Below the pieces are notes generated by a model. It made no database searches and was not told where the DNA came from. It saw only the letters and a program-made list of their open reading frames with translations. From Streptomyces syringium (lineage in GTDB: Bacteria; Actinomycetota; Actinomycetes; Streptomycetales; Streptomycetaceae), in NCBI RefSeq assembly GCF_017876625.1, contig NZ_JAGIOH010000001.1, positions 6,593,501 to 6,657,500 on the forward strand: 64,000 nucleotides of DNA, read 5' to 3'. The position numbers and the translations under genes were made by a program. Below are positions 16,553-25,634 of the stretch, one piece after another. The first letter of the stretch is position 1, and every line of letters starts with the position of its first letter.

Positions 16553-18043
16553 TCAGAGCGCCACCGGCTCCTTCGGGTCCGGGTCGCTGTCGGGGTCGGT
16601 GTCCGGGTCGGCGCCCCGGAGGTACTCCTCGTTGATCTCCCGTGGCCCGAACGGCCACACCTTCTCGTAGCGCGCCCACAGCACGAAGGCCACACAGCCC
16701 GCCGCGACCCAGGCCAGGGACCATTCGATGGGGTGCCGGCCGGGGGAGTTCTTGTCCGCGTAGCCGTAGATCACCAGCCAGCCGACGAGCGCGACGATGC
16801 TCGGCAGCGGGTAGAGCCACATGCGGTACGGGCGCCGCAGGGTCGGCTGACGGCGGCGCAGCACGGTCACGGCGGCGACCTGGGCCAGCGCCTGCACGAT
16901 CACCATGACGGCGGTCAGCAGCTGGATGAGGGTCGCCAGATTCGTGTGCCGGCCGATCAGGAAGCCGACGGCGGTCAGTGCGCCCATCGTCACCAGCCCC
17001 AGCACCGGGAAGCGGTGGCGCGGGTGGAGCCTGCCGAACGGGCGGAAGAAGACCTTGTCCCGGGCGGCGTCGTACGGGACGCGGGAGCCGCCGAGCAGAC
17101 CGGCGAAGACCGAGGCGACCGCCGTGACGAGGATCAGCACGGTCACCGTGTTGGCCGCCGTCTTCCCCCACGCCTTCTCCAGGACGGCGGAGGCGACGGA
17201 GCTCGACGCCGTCGAGTCGGGGTCGAGCATCTGCTTCCAGTCGATGATGCCCAGGGTGCCGATCTGGAGCAGCAGATAGATGCCCATGATGCCGAGGATG
17301 GAGAAGACGATGGCGCGCGGCAGGGTGCGTCCGGGGTTCTTGATCTCGGCGCCCAGGTAGGCGGCGGTGTTGTAGCCGAGGTAGTCGTAGATGCCGATGG
17401 TCAGGCCCGCCGCGAAGCCGATCCAGAAGTGATTTGTCGTCAGCTCGAAGGCGCCGGCCGGGTAGGTGAAGGCCCGCTCGGGGCTGAAGTGGGTGAAGGC
17501 GGCGACGATGACGAGGACGACCGAGGTGATCATCACGCACCACAGCACGACGGTGATCTTCGCGATGTTCTCGACCCGCCGCCACAGCACCGCGATGATC
17601 AGCGCGACGACGGCCAGCCCGACGACATCCCCCTGTGTCTGCCCCATGTCCGGCCACAGATAGCCGAGATACTGCACGAAGCCGATGACACCCGTGGACA
17701 TGCCGAGCGGGATGAAGAGCATCGCCGTCCAGACGAACAGGAACGGCATCAGCTTTCCGGTGCGGTACTGGAACGCCTGCCGCAGATAGACGTAACTGCC
17801 GCCCGCCCCCGGCATCGCGGCCCCCAGCTCCGCCCAGATCAGCCCGTCCGCCAGCGCGAGGACCGCGCCCGCCACGAACCCGATGACGGCCTGCGGCCCG
17901 CCGAACGCCGCGACCATCAGCGGGATCGTCACGAAGGGGCCGATGCCGCACATCTGGCTCATGTTGAGGGCGGTGGCCTGGAACAGCCCGATGCGACGGA
18001 CGAATCCGACCCGTCGGCCCGGCTCGTCTTCCGTGTCTGCCAT
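16553..18043 (-). CDS. APC-family amino acid permease
   Basis: 496 aa with about 12 membrane helices. The first segment RIGLFQATALNMSQMCGIGP and later IYDYLGYNTAAYLGAEIKNP match the APC superfamily (the latter is the FxxYxGxxxxxxxxxEv/I-KNP motif). It should import or exchange an amino acid across the cytoplasmic membrane; the substrate cannot be told. The C-terminal cytoplasmic tail ends DPDTDPDSDPDPKEPVAL, an acidic Asp-Pro repeat encoded by a small tandem DNA repeat. ATG 18043 is preceded by GAAAGGG. Confidence 0.9.
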   Translation of the reverse strand: MADTEDEPGRRVGFVRRIGLFQATALNMSQMCGIGPFVTIPLMVAAFGGPQAVIGFVAGAVLALADGLIWAELGAAMPGAGGSYVYLRQAFQYRTGKLMPFLFVWTAMLFIPLGMSTGVIGFVQYLGYLWPDMGQTQGDVVGLAVVALIIAVLWRRVENIAKITVVLWCVMITSVVLVIVAAFTHFSPERAFTYPAGAFELTTNHFWIGFAAGLTIGIYDYLGYNTAAYLGAEIKNPGRTLPRAIVFSILGIMGIYLLLQIGTLGIIDWKQMLDPDSTASSSVASAVLEKAWGKTAANTVTVLILVTAVASVFAGLLGGSRVPYDAARDKVFFRPFGRLHPRHRFPVLGLVTMGALTAVGFLIGRHTNLATLIQLLTAVMVIVQALAQVAAVTVLRRRQPTLRRPYRMWLYPLPSIVALVGWLVIYGYADKNSPGRHPIEWSLAWVAAGCVAFVLWARYEKVWPFGPREINEEYLRGADPDTDPDSDPDPKEPVAL

Positions 18044-18360
18044 GCGGTCAGCCCTTTCTCGTGCCGGGTGCCTGCGGTCCGCGCGACGTGCTCAGGGTGT
18101 GCGTAGCACCGGCCCGGCCGACGCGTCCACCACATGGACACCGCCGCACGAAGCGGACTCGGTGCCACCGCCCGTTCGGCGCACAACGAGTCGCAGGTCA
18201 CGGTGAAAACAGGAGCGCGCGGAAGAGAAGTTGAGCAGACTCGACCACGAACGGGGGAGCCCGCTGGGCACTCTACGGATCACGTCGGTGGTCCGGGTAC
18301 AGATCGAGGATCCGGGGGAGCCGCGTGCCGTCCCGGGCCGGGAGAGGAACGGGATCGTCA
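18044..18360. other. Divergent intergenic region
   Basis: Holds promoters for the APC permease (minus) and the FAD monooxygenase (plus). GAGAGG near the right end is the monooxygenase RBS. Small frames here have no codon-position signal that I can support. Confidence 0.5.
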
Positions 18361-19572
18361 ATGCACGGAGGACGCGTGGCCGTCGTCGGCGGGAGCGTGG
18401 CGGGCTGTGCCGCAGCGCTCGCCGCGACACGGGCCGGAGCCGACGAGGTCGTGGTGTACGAACGGGCGGCCGGCCGGCTCGAGGACCGGGGAGTCGGCCT
18501 CGCCGTCCACGACGACCGGTACGCCGAGATGGAGGCCGCCGGTTACATCGACGCGGACATCCCCTGGGTGCGCCTCACCCACCGGCCCTGGGTGGTCAGG
18601 GACGGCGAGGAGCGGGCCGGGCGGACGGTGGGCGCGGTGCCCTTCCCGTTCCGCTCCTACAACTGGGGATCGCTGTGGCAGGAGTTACGGGCCCGGATAC
18701 CGGCGTCCGTCGCCTACCACCAGGGCGCGGCCGTCGAGCGGGTCCTGTCGGAGCCCGACGGCGCCACGCTGCGGTTCGCCGACGGGAGCGAGGAGCGCTT
18801 CGACCTCGTCGTCGGCGCGGACGGCTACCGTTCGGTCGTCCGGGCGGCGACCCGCGCGGCCACCGTGCCCGTGTACGCGGGCTATCTGGCCTGGCGCGGT
18901 GCCCTGCCCGCCGAACTGCTGCCCGGCCCCGACACGGCCTGGCCCGAGGACGCCGCCACCTCCGTCGGCTTTCCCGGCGGTCATCTGATGGCCTACCGCA
19001 TCCCCGGCCGCGGCGGCCGGGGCGTCTCCGCCAACTGGGTGTTCTACGGCACCCCGCCGGCCGAAGCGGGGCTCACGCTGGAGGACCCCACGAGCCTGCC
19101 GCCGGGCGCGGTGCCGCAGGAACTGATCGCCGGTCACTCCGAGGTGCTCGAGAAGCACTTCCCGCCCTACTGGCAGGAGGTCATCAGACGCACCCCCGAG
19201 GCCGAGACCCAGGTCCAGCCCATCTACGACCTCATCGTCCCGCACTTCGGGGAGGACCGGCTCGTCCTCCTCGGCGACGCGGCCGCCGTCGCCCGCCCGC
19301 ACGCGGGCGGGGGCGCGGTCAAGGCGCTCCAGGACGCGTCCGTGCTGGAACGCTCCCTGCGGTCGGCCGCCACCTGGGGCGAGGCGGTCGCCGCGTACGA
19401 CGCCGAACGCACCCCCTCCGGCCGCGCAGCGGTCGAACTCGCCCGCCGGCTGGGCCGGGCGCAGGTCCAGCGGACGCCGGACTGGCCGGCGATGGACCCG
19501 GAGGCGATCACCGCCTGGTGGCGGGACGCCGCCGACGGAGGCCGCGGCTTCGGCGGCCAGGCGATGCGGTGA
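18361..19572 (+). CDS. FAD-dependent monooxygenase (PHBH fold)
   Basis: 403 aa. The N-terminal Rossmann motif is VAVVGGSVAGCAAALAATRA; DLVVGADGYRSVVR is the family DG motif; LLGDAAAVARPHAGGGAVKA is the GD motif that binds the FAD ribityl chain. The ARPHAGGG variant is like that of 2,6-dihydroxypyridine-hydroxylase-type members. It would hydroxylate a small aromatic or heterocycle using NAD(P)H and O2. It stands alone between other operons, so context gives no substrate. ATG 18361 has GAGAGG about 20 nt upstream, which is far; a start upstream at 18325 is possible. Confidence 0.85.
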   Translation: MHGGRVAVVGGSVAGCAAALAATRAGADEVVVYERAAGRLEDRGVGLAVHDDRYAEMEAAGYIDADIPWVRLTHRPWVVRDGEERAGRTVGAVPFPFRSYNWGSLWQELRARIPASVAYHQGAAVERVLSEPDGATLRFADGSEERFDLVVGADGYRSVVRAATRAATVPVYAGYLAWRGALPAELLPGPDTAWPEDAATSVGFPGGHLMAYRIPGRGGRGVSANWVFYGTPPAEAGLTLEDPTSLPPGAVPQELIAGHSEVLEKHFPPYWQEVIRRTPEAETQVQPIYDLIVPHFGEDRLVLLGDAAAVARPHAGGGAVKALQDASVLERSLRSAATWGEAVAAYDAERTPSGRAAVELARRLGRAQVQRTPDWPAMDPEAITAWWRDAADGGRGFGGQAMR

Positions 19573-19923
19573 CCTGGGGCCGGTCGTCACGTTGACGGGG
19601 CCCTCAGCGTTCGCGCGGCGCGCGGATGTCGGGGCGGGTAGGACGGTTGCCCCAGGCGGCGGAGGCTGGGGTTGCTGCCGTGTCGATCGTTGAACGGGCG
19701 GTGGTCACGGTTTTGTCCACCGCATCGGGTGGCCGGCCCGGCCGGCTTCGGCGCGCCACGCTCACCGCGTGAACCGGGGAGCGGAGCGGAGCTCGGGATG
19801 GCGCGCGGCGGCCGGTCGGCGGCTGGGGTCCGGGCCGAACGCCGCAGCCCTGTTCGCCGCCTCACGTGCCGCCTCGGCGAGCTCCGGGGGGGGGCACCCC
19901 GGCCGGACAGCCTCAGCGCAGCG
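19573..19923. other. Intergenic region between convergent genes
   Basis: About 350 bp with no supportable gene, tRNA or clear hairpin. A run of nine G lies near 19887-19896. Confidence 0.5.
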
Positions 19924-21054
19924 CTACCGCGCCGCCGGCAGGACGACCTCGAAGCGGCAGCCGCCGGGGACGTTGTGGACCGCGGCGCGGCCCGCGTGGG
20001 CCTCGACGATGCCGCGGACGATGGCCAGGCCCAGGCCCGCGCCCGCCGGCGGGGTGCGGGCCCGGGAGCCGCGCCAGCCCGTGTCGAAGACGCGGGACAG
20101 GTCGTCCTCGGGGATGCCGCCGCAGCCGTCCGTCACGGACAGCACGACGGTGTTCCCTTCCTCGTCCGTGCCCCGCCGCGCGGCCACCGCGACCGTGCCG
20201 TCGGCCGGGGTGTGGCGGATCGCGTTGACGAGGAGGTTGCCGAGGACGCGCGTCATCTCCTTGCCGTCGACCTCCACCGGGACCTCGGCCACCGGGTCGC
20301 CGACCAGGCGGACCCCGTGCTCGCGCGCCAGCGGACCCGCCCCGGCGAGCGCGTCGCCCACCAGGTCGTACACCGACATCCGGCTCGGGCTCAGCGGCAG
20401 CGCGCCCGCGTGGATGCGGGAGAGTTCGAAGAGGTCGCCGACCATGGCGTTGAGCCGGTCCACCTCGGTGCGGATCTGACGGAAGTAGCGCGGCGGGTCC
20501 TCGGCGACGCCGTCCTCCAGCGCCTCCGCCATGGCCCGCAGACCGGCCAGCGGGGTCCGCAGGTCGTGCGAGATCCAGGCGACGAGCTCCCGGCGGGAGG
20601 CGTCCAGCGCCCGTTCCCTCTCCCGTGACCGCGCGAGCTTCTCGCTCGTCGCGGCCAGCTCCCGTCCCAGCGCGGACAGTTCGGCTGTGGAGCCGCCGCC
20701 GGGGGCGGCGAAGCTGCCGCCTTCGCCGAAGGAGCGGGCCGCCACGGTCAGGGCGTTGCTGCGCGCCACCACCCACCGGCCCAGCAGCAGCGCCGTCGCG
20801 AGCGAGACCACGGCGGCCATCGCGCACACCGTCGTCACCACCGTCAGGTCGTGGGACGACAGGAACATCGCCCGGGCCACGGCGAGCGTCCCGGCGAGCA
20901 TGGCCGCCACCGACACCACGGCCACCACGGTCAGGGACACCAGGACCGAGCGGTGGCGCAGCGCCCGCAGCGCGAGGGCTCCCAGCAGTCCCGCGGCGGC
21001 CGCGCCCAGGAAGGCGAAGAGGGCGATCAGCAGGACGTCACGCACGGCCGCCAC
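19924..21054 (-). CDS. Sensor histidine kinase
   Basis: 376 aa. Four membrane helices in the first 100 residues with very short loops suggest it senses within or at the membrane. A HAMP-like linker (FGEGGSFAAPGGGSTAELSA) leads to the phospho-acceptor H-box WISHDLRTPLAG, N-box NLLVNAIRHTP, and ATP-lid motifs VTDGCGGIP and GAGLGLAIV. GTG 21054 lies 17 bp inside the 3' end of the response-regulator gene, with GGGAGC just upstream, so expression is coupled. Signal unknown. Confidence 0.92.
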   Translation of the reverse strand: MAAVRDVLLIALFAFLGAAAAGLLGALALRALRHRSVLVSLTVVAVVSVAAMLAGTLAVARAMFLSSHDLTVVTTVCAMAAVVSLATALLLGRWVVARSNALTVAARSFGEGGSFAAPGGGSTAELSALGRELAATSEKLARSRERERALDASRRELVAWISHDLRTPLAGLRAMAEALEDGVAEDPPRYFRQIRTEVDRLNAMVGDLFELSRIHAGALPLSPSRMSVYDLVGDALAGAGPLAREHGVRLVGDPVAEVPVEVDGKEMTRVLGNLLVNAIRHTPADGTVAVAARRGTDEEGNTVVLSVTDGCGGIPEDDLSRVFDTGWRGSRARTPPAGAGLGLAIVRGIVEAHAGRAAVHNVPGGCRFEVVLPAAR

Positions 21055-21769
21055 CGCTCCCAGGGGCTTCCACCGGCTCGAAGCGGTAGCCGACGCCCCA
21101 CACGGTGCGGATCAGCCGCGGGTGCGCCGGGTCGTCCTCGACCTTGCCGCGCAGCCGCCGTACGTGCACGGTGACCGTCGACAGATCGCCGAACTCCCAC
21201 CCCCACACCTCGCGCATCAGCTCCTCGCGGCCGCACGCCTTCCCCGGGTGGCGCAGCAGATAGGACAGCAGGTCGAACTCGCGCAGGGTGAGGGCGAGCG
21301 CGGTGCCGTCCTTGGTGGCGCGGCGGCCCACCGGGTCGAGTTCCAGCCCGGCGGCGCGCAGCGGCGGCGCGGACGGGGGCCCGGAGGCGTGCGCGCGGGC
21401 GCGGCGCAGCACGGACTCCACCCGCAGGACGAGCTCCCGGGGGCTGAAGGGCTTGGTCACGTAGTCGTCGGCGCCGACCTCCAGGCCGAGGATGCGGTCG
21501 TCCTCGTCGCCGCGCGCCGTCAGCATGATGACCGCCACCGGCCCGCGCTCGCGCAGCCGGCGGCACACCTCCAGGCCGTCCATGCCGGGCAGCATCAGAT
21601 CCAGCACGACGAGGTCGGGCCGGGCGGCGGCGGCCCGCTCCAGCGCGGTGGGGCCGTCCGCGGCCCGGTCGACGGCGAAACCGGCCCGGTCGAGGTATCC
21701 CGTCACGATTTCGGCGACGGTCGGATCGTCGTCGACGACGAGGACACGGGCGGGGGGTGGGGTCTGCAT
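21038..21769 (-). CDS. OmpR-family response regulator
   Basis: 243 aa. Receiver domain with acidic pocket VVDDDPT, phosphorylated Asp in DLVVLDLMLPGMDG, and conserved Lys in DDYVTKPFSPREL. The C-terminal winged helix (LTLREFDLLSYLLRHPGK, STVTVHVRRLRGKVEDD, RTVWGVGYRFEP) is OmpR/PhoB type. ATG 21769 starts the receiver; the frame is open upstream but with no coding character. First gene of the pair with the kinase. A 9-bp palindrome lies 17 bp upstream. Confidence 0.93.
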   Translation of the reverse strand: MQTPPPARVLVVDDDPTVAEIVTGYLDRAGFAVDRAADGPTALERAAAARPDLVVLDLMLPGMDGLEVCRRLRERGPVAVIMLTARGDEDDRILGLEVGADDYVTKPFSPRELVLRVESVLRRARAHASGPPSAPPLRAAGLELDPVGRRATKDGTALALTLREFDLLSYLLRHPGKACGREELMREVWGWEFGDLSTVTVHVRRLRGKVEDDPAHPRLIRTVWGVGYRFEPVEAPGSGGGRA

Positions 21770-21785
21770 GCCGCAAGGGTCGCAC

Positions 21786-21808
21786 CGTCGGGCGGCGAAC
21801 GCCCGACG
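21786..21808. promoter_or_regulatory. 9-bp palindrome upstream of the response regulator
   Basis: CGTCGGGCG and CGCCCGACG flank GCGAA. It sits between the hydrolase terminator and the regulator start, so it could be an operator (autoregulation) or a 5' leader hairpin. Confidence 0.4.
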
Positions 21809-21854
21809 TTGCGGGCCCCACCAGCGAAGACGTCCTCCTTTCGTAAGAATCGGA

Positions 21855-21873
21855 GGCGGGCCGAAGACCCGCC
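21855..21873 (-). terminator. Small hairpin after the alpha/beta hydrolase
   Basis: GGCGGG / CCCGCC around a 7-nt loop, 4 bp after the hydrolase stop codon. Confidence 0.5.
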
Positions 21874-21876
21874 GGT

Positions 21877-23391
21877 TCAGGCCGTCGGCAGCCCCGGTCC
21901 CGCGCAGCGGACGTCCGCGGACGGTACGGAGCCGTCGACGAGGTAGGCGGCGACCGTGTCGTCCACGCAGGCGTTGCCCCGGCTGGCGAAGACACCGTGC
22001 GAGTAGTCGTCGGCCAGGGGCACCAGGCGGGAGCCGGGCAGTTCGCGCCGCAGCCGCCGGGCGCCCTCGACCGGGGTGACCGGATCGTGTGTGGAGGCGA
22101 CCAGCAGGACGGGAGGCGTGGCCGGGCCGCCGAGCGGGGTGCGGCTGTCCGGGCGGTGGTGCCAGTACGCGCAGGCCGACGCCTCGATGCCGGTGACGAC
22201 GGGGAACGGGTCGAGCCGGCGCAGCGCGCGGAGGTCCGCGGTGACGCGGGCGGGGGTGGGGCCGGGGCCGTCCGCGCACTTCACGATGCGGTTCGCGGCC
22301 TCGTAGTTGCGGGACTCCGGGCCGTCGAAGGGTGCCTTGGGGCGCAGCCCGTCGACCCCGCCGTCCCGCAGATACGCGCGCAGCCCGTCACCGAGCGGCG
22401 CCCAGCGCTCGGTGCGGCCGAGGGCCCGGTACACCGCGCGGTCGAACTCGGCCGGGCCGAAGCCGTCGGCCGGGTGGGCGGCCAGGGACGCCCGCACCCG
22501 GTCGTAGGCCGCGCGGACCTCGCGCGCGCTCCCGCCGAGCGCGAACCGGTCGTCGTGGGCGGCCAGCCACTCCAGCAGGGTCTCGCGCTGCCGGAGCATC
22601 GCACGGGCCTGGCGCAGATCGAAGTCGTACCAGCTCTCGGGCCCCACGACACTGTCGAGCACCATCCGGCCGGTCCGGTGCGGGAAGCGCGCCGCGTAGG
22701 CCGCGCCGAGGTAGCTGCCGTAGGAGACCCCGAGGAAGCCGATCCGCTCTTCGCCGAGCGCCGCCCGTATCGCGTCCATGTCCCGGGCCGTGGCCCCGGT
22801 CGACAGATGGGGCAGGGCCGGGCCCGCGCCGGCCGCGCAGTCGTCGGCGAGGCGGCGCAGCGCGGTCAGGTGGTCCCGCTCGGCCGCCCGGCCGCGCGGT
22901 AGGGGATCGGCGGCGGGGGAGCGGAACAGACCGCCCATCGCGCCGCAGTCGGCGGGTGCGCTGCCGCCGACACCGCGCGGGTCGAAGCCGATGACGTCGT
23001 AGGCGCGGCGGACCCGCTCGGGCAGCTTGGCGCGCTTGGTCACGGCGTAGGGGAGGCCGGAGCCGCCCGGCCCGCCGGGGTTGACGAGCAGGACGCCCCG
23101 GCGCTCGGCGGGGGTTCCCGTGGCGGGGACCCGGGAGACGGCGACGCGCAGCCGGCGGCCGTCGGGGCGGTACCGGTCCAGGGGGACGTCCAGCGAGCCG
23201 CACTCGACGCGGGCGGGGGCGGGCGGGGCCGGTACCGCCGTGGGGCAGGCGCCGAAACGGATGCCGGAGTGCGGGGAGCGGGCGGGGGCGTCGGTGGCCC
23301 GGGCCGGGGAGAGGGGCGGCAGGACGGAGAGGGCGGCGCTCGTCGCGGCGAGGGCGCAGAGGAGGCCGGGCAGTCGGGTGGAGCGGTTCAC
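21877..23391 (-). CDS. Secreted alpha/beta hydrolase, tripeptidyl-aminopeptidase type
   Basis: About 504 aa. Signal peptide RLPGLLCALAATSAALSVLP. The alpha/beta-hydrolase core shows the oxyanion region NPGGPGGSG, nucleophile elbow GVSYGSYLG (Ser), the acid in VASTHDPVTP and the His in DDYSHGVF. This layout with a TAP-like C-terminal part matches the secreted tripeptidyl aminopeptidases and related proteases of Streptomyces. GTG 23391 was chosen because it opens the signal peptide; a longer start at 23448 would place 19 extra residues across the Zur-like box. Divergent from the putative metallophore operon. Confidence 0.88.
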   Translation of the reverse strand: MNRSTRLPGLLCALAATSAALSVLPPLSPARATDAPARSPHSGIRFGACPTAVPAPPAPARVECGSLDVPLDRYRPDGRRLRVAVSRVPATGTPAERRGVLLVNPGGPGGSGLPYAVTKRAKLPERVRRAYDVIGFDPRGVGGSAPADCGAMGGLFRSPAADPLPRGRAAERDHLTALRRLADDCAAGAGPALPHLSTGATARDMDAIRAALGEERIGFLGVSYGSYLGAAYAARFPHRTGRMVLDSVVGPESWYDFDLRQARAMLRQRETLLEWLAAHDDRFALGGSAREVRAAYDRVRASLAAHPADGFGPAEFDRAVYRALGRTERWAPLGDGLRAYLRDGGVDGLRPKAPFDGPESRNYEAANRIVKCADGPGPTPARVTADLRALRRLDPFPVVTGIEASACAYWHHRPDSRTPLGGPATPPVLLVASTHDPVTPVEGARRLRRELPGSRLVPLADDYSHGVFASRGNACVDDTVAAYLVDGSVPSADVRCAGPGLPTA

Positions 23392-23448
23392 GTGGCTCGC
23401 AATCGAGGTGAGTGGGGCGCGAGTGGCTGATGGGACGACAGATGACAA

Positions 23449-23467
23449 TGAAAACGATTATCGATAA
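23449..23467. promoter_or_regulatory. Zur/Fur-like operator between hydrolase and metallophore operon
   Basis: TGAAAACGATTATCG (23449-23463) agrees in 12 of 15 positions with the actinobacterial Zur palindrome TGAAAATGATTTTCA as I remember it. It overlaps the perfect palindrome TTATCGATAA (23458-23467). This AT-rich patch stands out in the GC-rich sequence. It is about 94 bp upstream of the ATP-grasp start and 58 bp upstream of the hydrolase start, so it could act on either. Metal identity is inferred only. Confidence 0.6.
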
Positions 23468-23556
23468 CGTGTGAGCTCAGTCAAGACGGGACCCGGGCCC
23501 CGAGGGCTCTCCTCGGCATGCCCCGCCCCCGGACAGCGCCACCCAAAGGGAGAGTT

Positions 23557-24813
23557 GTGGGACATCTGCTGATGGTCGAGAGCTGGGTCGGATCGATGAG
23601 CAGACTTCTGCCACGGGCGATCCGCGAAGGCGGCCACGAGTTCACCTTCCTCACCCGCGACCTCCACCACTACCTGCGGGCCGCCCCCGAGGGCACGGCC
23701 CACCCGCTGCTCGCCGCCCGCAACGTCGTCACCGCCGACACCAACGACGTCCAGGCGCTGCTCCCGTACGTCGAGCGGCTGCACTCCGCGCTGCGCTTCG
23801 ACGGCGTCATCACCTCCTGCGACTACTACCTCCCCACCGCGGCCCGCATCGCCGCCCACCTCGGCCTGCCCGGCCCGGCCGAGCGGGCCGTCGCCGCCGC
23901 CTGCCGCAAGGACGCCACCCGCCGCGCCCTCGCCGACGCCGGTCTGCCCGGCCCGCGCTTCGCGCTCTGCCCGGACTGGGCGGCCGCCGCCGAGGCCGCC
24001 CGCGACCTCGGCTACCCCCTCGTCCTCAAGCCCGTGGACCTGTGCGCCGGGATGTACGTTCGCAAGGTCGCCGACGAGAGCGAGCTGGCCGGGGCCTACC
24101 GCGCCCTCGCCGACTTCCCCGTCAACGCCCGCGGCCAGCGACGCGAGGCCGTCGTCCTGCTCGAGGAACTGCTCGAAGGCCCCGAAGTCAGCGTCGAGAC
24201 CGTCTCCTTCGCCGGGACGACGCACGTCGTCGGCATCACCGACAAGAGCGTGAGCGGCGCACCCGCGTTCATCGAGACGGGCCACATGTTCCCCGCCGGC
24301 CTCCCCGAGGAGTCCGCCCGGGCCGCTGCCGACACCGCGCTGCGCGCCCTCGACGCCCTCGGGCTCGACGGCCTCGTCGCCCACACCGAGATCAAGTTCA
24401 CCACTGACGGCCCCCGCGTCGTCGAGGTCAACCCCCGCCCGGCCGGCAACCGCATCACCGAACTCGTCCGCCACGTCACCGGCATCGACCTCACCGCCGC
24501 CTGCGTGGACGTCGCCCTCGGTCGTGCGCCCGACCTGACCGTCCACGACACCGGGCTGCGCAGCGCCGCCATCGGCTTCCTCGTCCCCGACGCCCCCGGC
24601 ACGCTGGAGGGCATCGACGGCGCCGACGGCCTCGACGACGCACCCGGCGTGCTGGAAACGCACCTAGCCCGCCCCGGCACCACCGTGAAGGCGAGCGGCA
24701 GCAACAACGACTACCTCGGCCACGTCATGGCCGCCGACCCCGACGGGCCCGGCGCGCGCGATCACGTCGAGCGGCTGCTGGCCGGCCTCTGTCCCCGGAT
24801 GGTGCAGCCGTGA
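23557..24813 (+). CDS. ATP-grasp ligase (candidate metallophore synthetase)
   Basis: 418 aa. Carboxylate-amine/thiol ligase with the ATP-grasp fold at about residues 110-310: ATP-binding PLVLKPVDLCAGMYV, acidic VLLEELLEGPEVSVE, and the Mg2+ ligands in HTEIKFTTDGPRVVEVNPRP. It activates a carboxylate as an acyl phosphate and joins it to an amine, probably an amino acid. GTG 23557 has AAAGGGAGA at 23546-23554. First gene of the ten-gene operon and overlaps the next as GTGA. Next to a PLP beta-replacement enzyme and an epimerase, the likely task is building an amino-acid-derived small molecule. Confidence 0.88.
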   Translation: MGHLLMVESWVGSMSRLLPRAIREGGHEFTFLTRDLHHYLRAAPEGTAHPLLAARNVVTADTNDVQALLPYVERLHSALRFDGVITSCDYYLPTAARIAAHLGLPGPAERAVAAACRKDATRRALADAGLPGPRFALCPDWAAAAEAARDLGYPLVLKPVDLCAGMYVRKVADESELAGAYRALADFPVNARGQRREAVVLLEELLEGPEVSVETVSFAGTTHVVGITDKSVSGAPAFIETGHMFPAGLPEESARAAADTALRALDALGLDGLVAHTEIKFTTDGPRVVEVNPRPAGNRITELVRHVTGIDLTAACVDVALGRAPDLTVHDTGLRSAAIGFLVPDAPGTLEGIDGADGLDDAPGVLETHLARPGTTVKASGSNNDYLGHVMAADPDGPGARDHVERLLAGLCPRMVQP

Positions 24814-25634
24814 CCGTGACCGGCATCCCGCTCGCCACCTCCCTCCCCGACCTCGAACAGCGCGTACGGGCCGGAGAGTTCGGCCCGCCGCCCGAGGACG
24901 CGCGGATCAGTGTGGCCTTCACCACCAGCCAGGCGGTCCGCCACGACGGGCGCAGCGGCGGCTACCGCAACGAGGTGCTGAGCCTGCGCCTCGGCGAAGC
25001 CGTCGGCTCCTGCGCGGTCGAACCGGGCACGCTGCCCGCCGCCGCCATCGAGGAATGCGTCGGCGCGAGCATCGCCACCCTCCTCGCCCACCCCGTCCAG
25101 GCCGTCCGGGTGGCCGCCCTCGACGCCTACCTCATGCACGTCGCCCCGCACACCCCCGCCCACGGCGCGAGCCCCTGGCCGCTGCCCGCCGGCAGCTCGC
25201 TGCACAAGTCACGGGCCCGGGCCCGCGGCGTCGTCGACCTGCTGGGCGCCGCCCCCGGCCGGGTCCTCGTGGTCGGCGTCGTCAACTCCCTGCTGGAGGC
25301 CCTGCGGGCGCGGGGCGTGGCCTACGTGCCCTGCGACCTCAAGGGCGGCACCACCGAATGGGGCGAGCCCGTCCGCACCGACGCGCTCGCCGAACTCCCC
25401 GGCTGCGACGCCGTGCTCGCCTCCGGCATGACCCTCGGCAACGGCACCTTCGAGGCGCTGCGCGAGCACGCCGCCCGGCACGGCACACCGCTCGTGATGT
25501 TCGCGCAGACCGGCAGCGCCGTCCTGCCGCGACTGCTCGGCGCGGGCGTCCGCGCGGTGTGCGCCGAGCCCTACCCCTTCTTCTGGCTCGACGGCGGACC
25601 CGGCGTGATCCACCGCTACGGAGGCATCCGATGA
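24810..25634 (+). CDS. DUF364 / Rossmann-like protein, putative heavy-metal chelation family
   Basis: 274 aa. An N-terminal enolase-N-like region (ISVAFTTSQAVRHDGRSGGY, LSLRLGEAVGSCAV) is followed by a Rossmann-like half with RVLVVGVVNSLLEAL, DAVLASGMTLGNGTFEALRE and LVMFAQTGSAVLP. This two-part layout matches Pfam DUF364, for which a structure suggested a role in heavy-metal chelation. GTG 24810 overlaps the upstream stop (GTGA) and its own stop overlaps the next ATG (ATGA). The reaction is unknown; its position inside a biosynthetic-transport operon suggests a step in the same product, or metal handling. Confidence 0.8.
   Translation: MTVTGIPLATSLPDLEQRVRAGEFGPPPEDARISVAFTTSQAVRHDGRSGGYRNEVLSLRLGEAVGSCAVEPGTLPAAAIEECVGASIATLLAHPVQAVRVAALDAYLMHVAPHTPAHGASPWPLPAGSSLHKSRARARGVVDLLGAAPGRVLVVGVVNSLLEALRARGVAYVPCDLKGGTTEWGEPVRTDALAELPGCDAVLASGMTLGNGTFEALREHAARHGTPLVMFAQTGSAVLPRLLGAGVRAVCAEPYPFFWLDGGPGVIHRYGGIR

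Noticed and set aside
17959..18201. Small minus-strand frame upstream of the APC permease
   Set aside because: Overlaps the permease start in another frame, has no RBS and no family similarity that I can see; likely promoter region.
19587..19865. 92-codon minus-strand frame in the 350-bp gap
   Set aside because: Arg/Pro-rich, no RBS, no recognisable domain.
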